A stretch of DNA of 64,000 bases from Triatoma infestans (GCA_011037195.1 JAAEAF010002760.1:40122-104121); one strand, 5' to 3'; counted from the stretch's first letter, positions 1 through 11,989 are shown. Program-made: numbers and translations. Notes: generated by a model not told the origin, from the letters alone.

Positions 1-170
1 ATTCTACGGGTTTTTCGTTTTTGAATTATGCTGTTCAAATACACACACAGACTGTTTTCTAAAAACCATTCTTTTGGACTTAAAACGGATAATTCCGGTG
101 AAAACTCGATAACAAAAATTTTCGACACGATTACAATACTTACTCTTACTAGGAGTAAGAGAAAGTAATA
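1..170 (+). mobile_element. Family A element, 3' end only (cut by window start)
   Basis: Matches the last part of the family A copies at 486, 2821, 18799 and 33294: the stretch around 'ttttcgtttttgaa', a CA-rich run, and the closing hairpin CTCTTACT-agg-AGTAAGAG at about 143-161, followed by AAAGTAA. The 5' part lies outside the window. No coding potential. Confidence 0.8.
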
Positions 171-485
171 AAGTTATACTTATATAATTTTTTAACTCAA
201 AATAAACAAAAAAAAAAATTATAACGTATTATGAAACCACAAAAATTCAAAAATTAAATTCCATTACTAAATGATATCGATAGTGCCAGGCTTATCGAGC
301 GTATTTGATTAGAGTACGAAAATTATTCTCTAACTATTCAATAAACTTATTTTTTTGGTTAAAATAGCAGAAACTTCATGTAGACGACGTATTTCAGATA
401 ACATGGTTCATTCCGCCATAAAATGAACAATGTCCACTTCCCTAACGCGGGCATTAACATAAGGAGCACATTTCATTTTCCCATA
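171..485. other. No gene seen
   Basis: AT-rich sequence between two family A copies. I see no coding sequence, RNA gene or clear repeat. Confidence 0.6.
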
Positions 486-1508
486 CAAAAAAAAATCTGG
501 TGTGAAACACTCACACAACTTTCTCTTACTCCAGTTCTCAAAATTATAATTGACAAAGGTTATAGTTTGTGCACCAAATTTAATGAAATTTGTCGAAAAC
601 TGAAAGAAACTATTCAGTAAAAGCGTACTTCCGGTTTACTGATTTCCTTCAAACTCGGAATTTTGGCCATCTATTTATTTCTAATTAATTTCATTTGGAT
701 GATAGAGTTGTATAATCAAGTATGATACCACTTTAGAGTAAGCTGTAACCCTACCCCTCTCCTAAAAGTGCCCTTAAATGAATTTTCCCAGACAAATGTT
801 TTATATAAAAGTTGTAGATCTTTGAATGTTTAGTTTATATGTGAATTTTCAAGAAAATCGTCCGAGCTATTTTTGAGAAAATTGCGAAAAAGTGAAAAAA
901 TCGTTTAGTAAAGTTTTAAAACAAAAGCACTTCCGGCTATCCGATTTTCCTCAAACTCGGAATTTCAACAACATATTTAATTCTAATTAACATTATTTAA
1001 ATGATCGAATTGTGCAATAAACTGAAATAGCACTTTAGAGGAAAACCTAATCCCACCCCTCCCCCAAAAGTGCCCTTAAATGAATTTTTCCAGAGAAATG
1101 TTTCAAATAAAAGTTGTAGCTCCTTGTATATGTAGTTGATGTACCAAGATTAAAGAAAATCGTTGGAGCCATTTTTGAAAAAACGCAAAAAAGTAAAAAA
1201 AAACAACTAGTAAAGTGGTACTTCCGGTTGAGGTATTTTGACAGATAACGCACAGTCAGATCGCATGGTGATACCTAAACGGAATATCAAGTTTCAGCTT
1301 TCTACGGTTTTTCGTTTTTGAGCTATGCTGTTCACATACACACAGACACACACACACAGACCATTTGCTAAAAACCACTTTTTTGGACTCAGGGGACCTC
1401 AAAAGGATATTTCCTGTTAAAACTCAATATCGAAAATTTGACACGATTACAATACTTCCTCTTACTGCTCCTACTCCTACAATGCTTTCTCTTACTAGAG
1501 AAAGTAAT
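486..1508 (+). mobile_element. Family A element, long form (about 1.02 kb)
   Basis: The best long copy in the window. It opens with an A-run and 'tctggtgtgaaacactcaca', then a subterminal ACTTTCTCTTACTCC. Near its 3' end it has a CA-rich microsatellite (about 1328-1358), then TTACTAGAGAAAGTAA. The interior has two similar units of about 300 bp (starting near 614 and 906) and a third partial start near 1209. Each unit carries 'acttccgg', 'ccttaaatgaattttcc' and 'aaataaaagttgtag'. No protein is encoded; the short reading frames here are chance. The overall shape recalls non-autonomous Helentron (HINE/DINE-1) elements, which is inference. Confidence 0.8.
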
Positions 1509-1717
1509 AACTGGTGCACCATTCAAATACAATAAATCACTTCTGATCTTAAACAGCCATCTTAAGTCAAACAAAGTCAATCAATCACTGAGCTTAATCA
1601 TTATAAAAGTAAAAACATGTCAAAGTTACGATCTAATTGTTTATAAGTAGGAATCATGACCTACATCGTGAGGAATTTATTGTATTCATGCCACATTTTC
1701 TAAATTGAGTTTCCACC

Positions 1718-2376
1718 CACTGGAAATTTACATTTTTAAGGACCTCCAAGTCCAAAAGAGTGGTTTTTAGAAAATGTTCTGTGTGTGTGAGTATATGAAA
1801 ATAATATCTCAAAAACGAAAAGTTGCAGGAAGCTCAAACCGTTTATTCTGCTTAGATACTACCACAGCATCAAACACGAAACATTTCGGCCGAAATCCAT
1901 CAACCGCCAAAAATGCGAATTTACTAATTGGATTTTAATTGTTTGCGATTTTCTCAAGAACGGCTCCAACGATTTTTTTTATAAAATGAATATTTACTAC
2001 ACGTACAAAGAGCTACAACTTTTATTTGAAACATTTCTCCGGAAAAATTCATTTAAGGGTATTTTTGGGGGAAGGCTGGGGTTACGTTTTTCCTTTAATG
2101 TGCTATTTCAATTCAACAATATGTTACACAATTCTGTCAACTAAATAATATTAAATAAATATTAATAATTATATAAGTTGCCAAAATTCCCAGTTTGAAG
2201 AAAATTGGTTGACCGGAAGTACGACTTTACTGAATAGGTTTTTCCGTTTTTTTGTGATTTTCTCCATAAAAATGCCGACGGTGTTAAACATTGCCGACGG
2301 TAATAAGAATTGTAAGTGTGAAGAAAATTTACCATTTCACAGTACGAGAAAGTCGTGTGAGTGTTTCACAGATTTT
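1718..2376 (-). mobile_element. Family A element, minus strand, 3' tip missing
   Basis: Reverse-complement match to family A with the single-unit interior. The A 5' end lies at 2376 (gtgtttcacagatttt). The other end stops before the hairpin. An insert-like 'gccgacgg' direct repeat at about 2276 and 2294 is not found in other copies. Confidence 0.75.
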
Positions 2377-2820
2377 ATTTAACTAAAGAAAAATAATAAA
2401 TACTGGATCAAGTGGCCAACTTGTTATATGCATTTTTTTTTTAGCGTCCATACTTCATTCAATGAAATATAATTTATAGTCTTGTTTAGTAAGTCTGCTT
2501 TAATTAACGTTATTGACATGTACAAGAGACGATACATGCAACTTCATGCTGTTTAACATGCACCAATGAAGGAATGTGCAACTGAATGTAGTGTATAATA
2601 AATATATGAAGAGAGGGGTAAAAACCAATATTTTATTTTTTTACTTATTAACTATCAATGGAAAATTATTAGCAATTAATATATGCGCATAAATCAGAAA
2701 TATATATTTTTTATGCAAATATTAAAATACCTACGCTGATTAAGTAAAATTTTTGGCTTATTTATTTATTTATTTAATTTTTTTTTTTTAAATGATTTAT
2801 TCAAAAAGTACATTTTTTTT

Positions 2821-3806
2821 ATTAGAAAAATCTGGTATGAAACACTCACACAACTTTCTCTTATTCCTGTTCTCAAAATATAATTGACAAATTTAAAGAA
2901 ATTCGTCGAAAACTGAAAGAAACTGCTCAGTAAAAGCACACTTCCGGTTTACTAATTTTCTTAAAACTTGAAATTTTGGACATCTATTTATTTCTAATTA
3001 ATTTTGTTTGGATGATAAAATTGTATAATCAACTGTGATACCAATTTTAGAGGAAGCTGTAACCCCATCCCTCCCCTAAAAGTCCCTACCCCGCCCTTAA
3101 ATGAATTTTCCCAGTGATATGTTTTGAATAAAAGATGTAGATCTTTGCATATTTAGTTTATATACGAAGTTTCAAGAAAATCGTCCGAGCCATATTTGAG
3201 GAAATTGCGAAAAAGTGAAAAAAAATCATTTAGCAAAGTGTTAAAAGACAAACGCACTTCCGGTTATCCAATTTTTTTCAAACTCGGAATTTCAACAACA
3301 TATTTAATTGTAATTGACATTATTTAGATCACAGAATTGTCTAATAAACTGAAATAGCAGTTAAGATGAAAATGTAACCCCCACCCCTCACCCAGAAGTG
3401 CCCTTAAATGAATTTTCCCGGAGAAATGTTTCAAATAAAAGTTGTAGCTCTTTGTATGTGTAGTTGATTCTTAATTTAAACAAAATCCTCGGAGCCATTT
3501 TTCAGGAAACTGCAAAAACGTAAAAAAACAACTCGTAAAGTGATACTTTACGTTAGTGGTTGAGGAATTTTGACACATAACGCACCGTCGGACTCCACTG
3601 TGATAATTAAACGTAATATCAAGTTGCAAGTTTCTGCGGTTTTTCGTTTTTGAGCTATGCTGTTCACATACACACACAAACCATTTGCTAAAAACCTTTT
3701 TATTGGAGTCAGGGGGACCTCAAAACGGATATTACCGGTGAAAACTCGATATCGAAAATTTGACACGATTACAATACTTCCTCTTACTAGCAGTAAGAAA
3801 AAGTAA
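2821..3806 (+). mobile_element. Family A element, long form
   Basis: Starts 'tctggtatgaaacactcaca' at 2831 and ends with the 3' hairpin variant CTTACTAGCAGTAAG followed by AAAAAGTAA. It carries two internal units, like the copy at 486. No coding sequence. Confidence 0.8.
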
Positions 3807-4381
3807 AAATTTCGTTGTCAAATCTGAACGACTGATAGAAATTGATAACTTTTCCTTAAACTTTGGAACATTTTATTTTTTATATACTTACAAACATAAA
3901 GTTTTACGATGGTTCTAGACTAACATATTAAATTCAGCATTAGTTAAATATGATTATATATATAGTCCAGAAGAGAGTGCCTACAACAATTCCCACTAAC
4001 ATTTCAAATGTAATTCCAAATTTGCAAATAAAAGGACAGGTTTATAGAGAGCAGTTACTTTTCCAAAAAAACTCAGTAACCTATTTTGTCAAGTTGAACT
4101 TGCTGATTAATCGATTTTTTTAATCAATTTGAAAATCTAGCAATCGTATACGTACAATATTAGATAGTAGAACTGAACATTGTAATAATATGTGTCAATT
4201 TTGAGGAATGTTGCCTAATATTATTCTAGCTCCACAAAAGCCCTCCTAAAATCTCTAGAAAATTTTTAAAACCAAAAGTGACAGTCATTTAAGATCGCAG
4301 ATTACTGCTTTATGAGGTTCAAAGAAAATTGTTGAAGAGAAAGTAGCAATAACTGACAAAACCATTCAACAAAGTGCTAAT
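3807..4381. other. No gene seen
   Basis: AT-rich sequence between a family A copy and a family C foldback. No reading frame or repeat that I can support. Confidence 0.55.
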
Positions 4382-4692
4382 GCATCAGAGATACCATAGA
4401 CATTTTCCGTGGTAGCCTGCTTCATTTTGTGGTCATCGACCGAGTTTCGGGCTTCGCCCATCATTCCAGGATGCGTTTATCACGACAGTGTGACAAAACA
4501 GACTTGCACAGAGCGTGTAAACTAAATTTGCTCTGTGCACACCGTGTGTTGTTCACTGTCTGAAAAAACGCATCCTGTGAAGTAGCGCGAACGCCCGAAA
4601 ACGGTCGTAGTGACCATAATCAATTAAGGCTTAGTGTAACAACGGAAAAATGTCTCTGATGCTTTCCAGCTCTGCGGAACCAAACACCACAA
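4382..4692. mobile_element. Family C foldback element, degenerate, both arms
   Basis: Inverted arms of about 150 bp. The left arm reads gcatcagag...tgtggtcatcgacc...; the right arm is its reverse complement, ending 'ccagctctgcggaacc' and 'aaacaccacaa'. The loop is only a few tens of bases. Each arm holds a decayed hammerhead-like core (right arm about 4569-4611). The arm order and sequences match the cleaner copies at 22532 and 40477. Confidence 0.75.
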
Positions 4693-5084
4693 TATCAGAG
4701 ATATTTTCCGTAATATCAGAGATATATTTTTCTGTGGTCAACACAAAAAGAATATACCATCAACGGTAAAGGAAGCACTAACCGACAATCACTCAGTAGT
4801 GAACAATGTCCTGAGATATCTAATGGCGCACTCTTTATTTTAAAAGCATTTGATTCCAAGATTGAGATTTATTGGTTCTTATTGCTTGATGTTTCATGTA
4901 GATTCCTCCAGTTATTTTGTCCGTTTTGTTGATCATTGTTATGTCTATGGTTTTTGGATTTATATTGTTCATGTTACATTTTTTATAACTGTATAGTTGT
5001 CCTTATTGTTTTTTCTGTCTACATAATTTTTTTAAATTTGGTGTGAAATACTTATTGTAGTTGAAGAAGCGAATGAAAATATAT

Positions 5085-5457
5085 GCTATATTTGACGAAA
5101 AGTATTATTTGAAGGAAAAATGTGTTGGCTGGAAATAAATTTCTTCAAGGGTAAAAATTCAGGTACAAGAACTACCGTTTCAAGAGAGGTCAGAGAACTT
5201 TTAGCTAGCTTTGTCTTTTACCCCTTCCAAAAGGGGAGGATTTGTACTATCAGGAAACAGCATTCTTTCACCATCAGTCGAAACTCAACATTCAACCAGC
5301 AGTAGTCGAGAGAGATCATCAGTGCCAGTTATAAAGTGTTTAATATTTGAGTTAAATCAAACTAGCTAGTTTTATATACGAGTATTCATAATCTTGTTAC
5401 ATTCATCGCAATTAATTTGCATTTATTATTTTTAATAGAATATATTTATTGTTGGCA
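5085..5457 (-). mobile_element. BEL/Pao-type LTR, truncated (family I)
   Basis: Homologous to the LTR at 6629-7009 and, on the opposite strand, to 46096-46484. The orientation is set by the 7-kb copy, whose pol tail lies on the minus strand. The inner end is at 5457 (ttggca) and the flank at 5458-5560 still matches the internal 3' region of the 7-kb copy (acatacattcaca, ccgctcgtg). The outer end that carries 'ggcatccatcaca' in the other copies is missing. Confidence 0.65.
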
Positions 5458-5593
5458 GTGGTGACTATTTGCTTATTTCTAATAATTCTCTCTTTTTAAA
5501 ACATACATTCACATAAGTCTTTTACAAAACCGCTCGTGAAAATAATGCTTCAGCCTGTAGCAGTTAAGTACCTTAAAAAAAAAAGAAGAAGAA

Positions 5594-5650
5594 AACTATC
5601 ATGGAAAAGTAACTCTGATGCTTTCCAGTTTATGTGGACCCAACCACAAC
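5594..5650 (+). repeat. Family C arm-end fragment
   Basis: Short piece matching the outer end of the family C right arm: 'ctctgatgctttccag' followed by a diverged 'acccaaccacaac'. It sits beside the BEL-type LTR. Confidence 0.55.
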
Positions 5651-5689
5651 AAAATCCTAATGCTTGATGGATTTTTTCCCGAAAATTTT

Positions 5690-5865
5690 ATGTAGATGTG
5701 GTGATTGGTACCTAAACGTTCGTAAATTTGAGCTTACAGCAAAATATATACGTGTACAGTCCATTCGCTAAAAAAAAAAAAAAAAAAAACTTGAACTTTT
5801 TTGGCGTACTTAGAGGACCTCAAAATAAGGCATGTCGATGAAAATAAGTGTGAAAAAAGTATACC
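5690..5865 (+). repeat. Family A 3' fragment, diverged
   Basis: Shares 'gtacctaaacg', 'ccattcgctaaaaa', 'cttttttgg' and 'gaggacctcaaaa' in the same order as the 3' third of family A, but with many changes. It is followed directly by a SINE tail fragment. Confidence 0.5.
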
Positions 5866-5965
5866 ACTTTTTATTTTCCTTAGGCGCAACACTGGTGGTC
5901 ATTAGTGTCCGGAGAAATTTCAGTGCAGCGCTGGCCTCTGAACAGTTTTCCTCACATGTCCACTA
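5866..5965 (-). repeat. SINE family B tail fragment
   Basis: Matches the non-tRNA body of the SINE in reverse: 'ttaggcgcaacactggtggtc', 'tgtccggag', 'cagtgca' and 'ggcctc', compared with 'ggtcattggcgcccggagcc' in the fuller copies. The tRNA-like head is absent. Confidence 0.5.
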
Positions 5966-6628
5966 CTGTGTTCGTTTTTGAGGCAAACAAGCCTCAAATT
6001 CAATAAAACTTGGCACTTATTTCATATTTAATATAACCTAAAATAATATCTATTGAATGAATTGAATTATTTCGGGAGATAAAGCATTCTCTTAGATTTC
6101 ATAAAATGTGAAATACGTACGCAATAAAATATATTACTTTATGTACTGTTTAGTTATTTAAAAACTCTATTGAGGCTAAAACAGTTGCTTTTTTACTCGC
6201 TAGTGAATAACTTGCATGTTTATTCACTATGGAATAACGGTAATTGGTATTGTCAATTATTTGATTTACGCAGTTTCGTAATTGGTGTATGTAGATAGAT
6301 TAGTGTACATTTATTTCCAATAACAACAAACTAAAATTAATAATATTTATATGATTTCTAAAATTTTTCAAAAAACAACAATTGTTTATCTCAATATAAT
6401 GCTTTAAATGTTGTTGAATATAAATACTTCGTAATAGTGAATGTTGAGTGTTAAGGGAGATCTTACTTCTTGTGTAAGTAACAGCCTTAACTTAAATTTC
6501 AATTGGAAATAAAACCAAATTATGAAAGTATTAAACTTATTTTACAACAATAGTAGCAATTAACAAGACAAGCAAGCATATGATATTTAATCCATACAAA
6601 CATAATAGCCAATAAATGTTGTACCTTC
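5966..6628. other. No gene seen
   Basis: AT-rich; no supported coding sequence, RNA gene or repeat. Confidence 0.55.
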
Positions 6629-7009
6629 TGTGATGGATGCCAGAAATTATATTTATAATATTATTTGAAGGATGTTTGAACGTTGGCTGGGAAAAAAGTA
6701 AAAATCCAGGTACAAGGCTACCGTTAGAAGAGAGGTCGGAGCACTCAGCACTATTGTCTTTTAACCCCCTTCTAATAGGGCCGGTTAACTACCAAGAGAA
6801 GCATTATTTTCAACAATCTAAATTCGATGTTCAACCAGTAAAATTTGCCTCAGGCAGTCGCTTTCTTAACTTCAGTGCCGCTTATAAGTGTTTAACATTT
6901 GATTCAATCAATCTAGCTAAATAATTAATACTGTATATTAATAATCTTTTTACATTCATTGCAATCAACTTGTAATTGTTATTTTAAGAGGATTTATTTA
7001 TTGTTAGCA
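6629..7009 (-). mobile_element. BEL/Pao-type LTR (family I), likely the 3' LTR of the adjoining pol remnant
   Basis: Read on the minus strand, the LTR starts TGCTAACAATAAAT at 7009 and ends GGCATCCATCACA at 6629, giving the usual TG...CA ends over 381 bp. The plus-strand copy at 46096-46484 (389 bp) has the same ends. The minus-strand pol fragment at 7225-7800 lies upstream of it in element orientation, as expected for a 3' LTR. A TATA-like 'cttataag' sits near 6881. The reading frame across 6637-6924 has no recognisable product. Confidence 0.75.
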
Positions 7010-7224
7010 GTGGTGAGTGATGCCTTCTTTATATCTTAATCTTCTCTTTAAACATACATACACACAAGCCGCTCGTGCTACACACATACAAACAAACAAC
7101 ACATAATCACAACAAACACTCTCGCCCAATTCTGCCAACCTAATTACAAAATACCAAAAAAAAATACTAAATTTCCCTAACATTGGAAGACAAATGTCTT
7201 TCAAAAACACAAATATACCATTAC

Positions 7225-7800
7225 TAGTTAATGTCCAACTTCATTCTGACCTTCAATGACACAATCTTCACTATGTTCCATCAAAAGTGGACACAGCTTC
7301 ACAAGCGGTCTTTTGAATTCGGCCACGCTAATTTCCACCGTTGCCACTCGTACAGTATAGTCAATGCCTGAGTGAAGCCTGATTATCCGAGCAGTAATCC
7401 ACTGCAAAGGTGGGACATTGCCTTACTTACGGAGTACCAGCTGTTCCTACTAACAGTTGATTTCTAGAATCCTGGAAACCTTTTCCAGAAGCATTGTAGC
7501 ATTTTTTGTGGTAACTGCCACGCTTTTCACACGTGATTCTGGAGTATAGTTCAAGTCAGGTTCAAGGGGTAAAAGGAGAGTAGAACCAAGGAGGAAATGA
7601 CCCGTTGTAAGGAATGAAAAATCTGAAAGACCTACGGATTGTTGTGTAAGGGGGGTCGAGAATTTACAGTCAATACAGTACTTCCCATGACTCTTTTTAA
7701 GTGAAATTTAACCGCCTTTACTGCTGATTCCCTTAGTCCACAAAAGTGTGATGATTCAGGGGGTATAATATGTCATTTAATTCTTTCATTCGCCTTATAT
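7225..7800 (-). pseudogene. BEL/Pao pol remnant: end of integrase and C-terminal domain
   Basis: Minus-strand translation gives, in order, 'IIPPESSHFCGLRESAVKAV' (the end of the BEL/Pao integrase core, usually HFGGLWEAAVKS), 'GHFLLGSTLLLPLEPD' (usually LTPGHFLIG), 'NVPPLQWITARI' (usually NLPPLQWxLGRI), and 'VRVATVEISVAEFKRP' with 'VKLCPL' (the typical pol C-terminus). Several frame changes and stops break it, so it is not functional. The catalytic integrase residues and everything upstream are missing. The LTR at 6629-7009 follows in element orientation. Assignment to BEL/Pao rests on these motif blocks and I consider it firm; the exact family is unknown. Confidence 0.85.
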
Positions 7801-9432
7801 ATATATCTGGTATATAAGACGGTGATTTCTGCTGCCTTTCAAACAGAATCTTAAGTTTCCTGCGTGATCGGTGAATTTTTCAGTGATAGGCATACTTATA
7901 ATTTACCAGTGATTTTTTGGACACATATTAATTTTAAAGAACTGGATTAGTCCACACTTTTTGATACTGGATGACATCTAGGTACAGACCAGTAATCAAA
8001 TAGCATCAATTCGTTTTTGAGTCATTCAATTGCAGGGGAAATAAAAATCTTTTCTGGGTCCTCAAAGCATCTTAGCCAAATGAGTCTTCATCAGTTTCCT
8101 TTTACAATATCGCCATTCCCACAGCCATCTTTATCCAATTATTCACAAATACAACACTCGTATTTCAAAAAAGTAAAAATAATTACCAAGTTATTTTTTT
8201 TAGATTAATCCTTAACTGTTGATATAAGAAATTTAATCCTTCAAAGTGGGAAAGTGTGCAAAACAACTATTTCTTTTTATAAAAATAATTAATTCTAAAT
8301 TTATGACGTTTAAAATTAAATAAAAAGATTGAAATTAATAATCAATCTAATTTTATAATCTGGATTGAATTAGATATATTTCATTGAAATTAAATTCATT
8401 TATACAAAATTATGTAGATATATTTAAAGGATTATCTTTCCAAGTATCTATTTAAAACTTTTAATGTCTTAAAAATAATATATAGATAGATAAAAAAAAT
8501 ACATCTATACATATTATGCCTTAATTTACCGTTAAAAATCAGTTAATTATTTATATTAATTAAATCAAGTATTAACTTATTATAAAAAAAACTTTTAAGG
8601 TTGAATAAAACTATAGACATTTATTATAAATATTCTTGGGTATTACTAGAAAAACCTCTTAGAAAATAAATACTATTTTGACGTTTATGTTTATAAGGAA
8701 AAGATATTCATACAAATATTATACATACAGGTACATACAAACATGAAGTATATATATATTTATGAAGAAACTGCGTTTAGATGGAAATTAGGGATATTAG
8801 ACGATTAATAAAAGTGAGAGATGCTTTTTACCGCCTACTCACAATTTCAGACCACCTGCTGTTTTGTTTGAAGAATTAACATCAGTTTAAAGCAGTAGTT
8901 GCGGTTTCTTTCAAATTATATGCCTAATAATTGTCTACTATCAATACCTTATTATATATATATAGTATTTGTATTTCAAGTTTATACCAATAGTTTAAAA
9001 AATGCTAAATAAAACTGTCAAACCAATATACAATATATTTATAAATTCTCTTTTTTCTGATATATTCCCACAAGTTTTTTTTTTAATTAAATTACGCTCA
9101 GCATGTCTCCTATAACTGTATAATCTAGAATACCTATTATACTTATTGATCCGCCAAGTTTCTTATCAATCAGATGGGAATTTGAGTCATATCTTTCGAA
9201 TTTAACTTTTTGTTATTGGATCAGAGGAAGTCTTGTAGAAAATCACAGAAGTTTGTACGATATATCTGTTGGCAATCACAAGAGAAGTTACCGTCTAATT
9301 ATCTATAGTTTGCAGCGTTTTTGCGCCGTTGTGCGTTCAGCGTTTCATAAGTTCCGCGGCTAGGCTGTTCAAGCATAGCTTGTGCGGTGATTTCTTACAA
9401 TTATTGGCTCTGTTTAAGATATAGAATCTTCA
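7801..9432. other. No gene seen
   Basis: AT-rich sequence of about 1.6 kb. A 'tatatatatctggtatataag' stretch at 7798-7818 resembles a TATA-containing LTR segment, but I find no second copy. No coding sequence supported. Confidence 0.5.
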
Positions 9433-9860
9433 TTTTTTTACTTTCTCTTACTCTTCCTATTAAGAGGAGAATCATAACAGATTTTCGATTGTCTGTGTGT
9501 GTATGTGGGTGTATGCTAATGGAATACCTCAAAAACGAAAAGTAGCAAAAAGCTTAAACTTGATAATATTCCGTTTAAAGCATTACGATCGCATCTGACA
9601 TAAAGATTTTGGGCAATATCCATCAACCATAACTGTGATTTTTTACTGAATAGTTTTTCAGGCTTTCGTGATTTTCTGGAAAATGGCTCCAACAATTTTC
9701 TTTAAAAACTTCGTACACTATCTACACACATATAAATACCAATCACTTTTATTTGTAATGTTTTCCCCGGAAGTTGGAAATTCTGGGGAAACAGTAGCGC
9801 TATGCTTCCTATTAAAGTACCACTTCAGTATAATATATGGTTTTACTACCTATATAATAA
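9433..9860 (-). mobile_element. Family A element, minus strand, interrupted (first part)
   Basis: The 3' end of family A in reverse: 'ttactttctcttactc', GT-rich run, 'ctcaaaaacgaaaag', 'gatattccgttta', 'atggctccaac'. Broken at about 9860 by a SINE; related sequence resumes after 10085. Confidence 0.65.
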
Positions 9861-10085
9861 TTTTTTTTTAATTTAAGACGCGTCAACATCTCTGGTCATT
9901 GGCGCCCGGAGCCTTTTCAATGCACTGCCGGCCTCCCGACAGTGTTCTCTAGTTACAGACAACACTACAGTGAGCTGTAGGGGCTCCTAAGAAGAAAAAA
10001 AATCTAAGGGCAGCTCAACTGGACTCGAACCCGGGTCCACCGCATGGGAGACCAGTGCGCTAACCACTGAGCTAATCCCTTCCCT
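9861..10085 (-). mobile_element. tRNA-derived SINE, family B, full-length copy
   Basis: Poly-T at 9861-9869 is the A-tail on the minus strand. The body 'ggtcattggcgcccggagcc' and the tRNA-like head follow. On the minus strand the head contains TTAGCTCAGTGGTTAGCGC (box A, near 10056-10074) and GGGTTCGAGTCC (box B, near 10023-10034), the two internal RNA polymerase III promoter blocks. Compare 31451-31692 (minus) and 52833-53066 (plus). Confidence 0.85.
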
Positions 10086-10341
10086 CACATAATATTAATA
10101 CACATTAAAAGAATTAATAGAATTACAAATTTCAAGAAAATCAATTTAATGGAAGTGGGTTTTATAAATTAGGTTTTTTTTTTTTGGAATTTTCTCGAAA
10201 ACGGTTTCAACGATTTTCTTTATACTTGGAATACTGCTATTAGGTAATTACGATATATTCTACAAAATAAAAATAAAAAATTACAAAAATATTTTCAGTA
10301 TCTAGTAACCATTGATAATCTTAAATTATATTTTAAAAGTA
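10086..10341 (-). repeat. Family A-related sequence continuing after the SINE
   Basis: 'ttctcgaaaacggtttcaacgattttctttatacttgg' region resembles family A in reverse, then 'ctattaggtaattacgatat...gatctagtaacc' like 23344-23480. It is interrupted at 10342 by a jockey-like element; matching sequence resumes at 11462. Confidence 0.55.
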
Positions 10342-11461
10342 GTCCTACTACCTTATCCTACAATCCTATCTATCAGATTCCAAGTTATCCAAGGTTCTTC
10401 TTCCTCTTCAATTCATCCCATCCGCGCTGGAGTTCCTCAAGGCAGGAACATACTGAGCATACAGCGCACAGTATATACGGCAGACATTCCTCTAAATCCT
10501 AACACAACTATTTATTCCTTCGCCGATAATATGGCAATCATCTCGCAAAATATGGACCCTGTAATTGCCACCAGATCCCTTCAATCCCATCTTGAAATCC
10601 TCGAACCCTGGTTCCGCAAATGGAGTATAAAGATCAATAGAGCAAATCCAGATACATACCATTCACTCTAAATCGGAAAATACTCCCTAAATATACCTCA
10701 ACCGTATTCCTATTCCTTCGACAGACAAAGTGCGATATCTCGGCCTGTACCTTGATAAACGCCTTACCTGGAACCCACATATTCGACTTAAGCGACAAGA
10801 ATTTAACTTCCGATACCGAATGATCAAAAGACTTCTTGACAGACGATCAAAACTAACTCTCTCGAACAAAAAAACACTCTACATAGCTCTGCTCGCACAT
10901 ATCCAGACATACGGACTCAAACTACACAGATCAGCAAAGCGCTCCAATCTTCATCGTATCCAATCCTTCCAATCAAAAATCCTCCGCAAAATAGTCGATG
11001 CTCTTTTTTACGTCAGCAACCACACCATCCACAGTGACCTAAAAATCCCATTTGTCCTAGATCTCGCCAAGTCCCGATATATTAAATTCCATTACAAACT
11101 TTCCCATCACTACAACCTATTGATCCGCAACCTGTCACAGATAACATTTCCTGCTAATCCTTCCCGAAGACTGAAGCCCCGATGGCCTCGCGATCATCTG
11201 ATCGCTTGATAAAAAAAAGGGCATCCTTCGAATTCGCTTCATTGGTGTCTATACTAACCGACTTATGGTGGATGGCCCTCATTCAATTCGGTTACGTCAG
11301 TTATTAGTTATTGTTTTTTTGTTGTTTTTTTTCTTTTTCAGTTATGTTTTTGATATATTTTATATTTTATTTTATTTTTTGTTATATTATCTTTGTCATC
11401 TCACTTGCTTGTTGTGTATGATTCGCAGTTGCAAATAAAATAATTGAAGTAAAAAAAAAAG
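10342..11461 (+). pseudogene. Jockey-like non-LTR retrotransposon, 5'-truncated
   Basis: Encodes the second half of a reverse transcriptase: 'AGVPQGRNILS' (usually AxVPQGSxLGP), 'TIYSFADNMAIIS' (motif C, usually YADD; here FADN, so the second catalytic Asp is lost), then 'VRYLGLYLDKRLTWNPHI' and the thumb and C-terminal part through about 11209. The fragment is split over two frames (10312-10671 and 10730-11209). After the stop comes an AT-rich 3' UTR, 'aataaaataattgaag', and an A-tail at 11451-11460. The element is flanked by AAAGTA at 10336-10341 and 11462-11467, a likely target-site duplication. It copies nuclear RNA back into DNA when intact; this copy cannot. A sister copy lies at 27048-28138. 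Confidence 0.88.
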
Positions 11462-11961
11462 AAAGTATTATTCGGATATATAGAAATGTATCACTTTTAT
11501 TTAAAACCTCCCCCCCCCCCAATATTTTAGGGGGTATTGGAAGCCTGTCAGGATGTTTAAAATAACATGTTCACTAGTTTTCTTAGTTTTGACAAGGTGC
11601 GCTTCATATGGTGACCCGCTCAGATATACAATAAAATCTCACCACCATTTTTATGACACGCGCAACTAAACAATTGTAACGTTGCAATTTAAAAAAAAAA
11701 TTTATTGATTAAAATGTATAAATTAGATTAAGAGAAAGTCATTTTAAGTGTTCACACCAAATTATTTTGAAGTATGTAGACGCTGAAAACTCTGAAATGA
11801 TCTGAACGCTTGCTGAGCAATTTCCGACTATCTAAATCTAAGAATTTGCTAAATTTATCGATTTTTAGCAAGACTTTTATCTCGATAAAAGAAGGAGATC
11901 TAGCATACAACTTGATGTTCTTCATGAACTTTGAAATCAACAAACAAATGAATCGTATTTT
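11462..11961. other. Family A-related tail, then no gene seen
   Basis: 11462-11545 continues the interrupted family A-like sequence ('cacttttatttaaaacctcc...', with a run of 12 C's at about 11508-11519). The rest up to 11961 has no supported feature. Confidence 0.45.
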
Positions 11962-11989
11962 ATACGTCGTAGCAAGCAAATTGATTTTG

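Noticed and set aside
1047..1253. Reading frames inside family A copies (for example 1047-1253 minus, 3471-3766 minus, 63222-63503 plus)
   Set aside because: They do not keep frame between copies, and they overlap the non-coding units and microsatellites of the element.
5061..5110. Another hammerhead-like motif ('ttgaagaagcg' followed by 'gacgaaaag')
   Set aside because: The stem II pairing is poor, the cleavage site is missing, and it overlaps the LTR copy, whose other copies do not have the motif.
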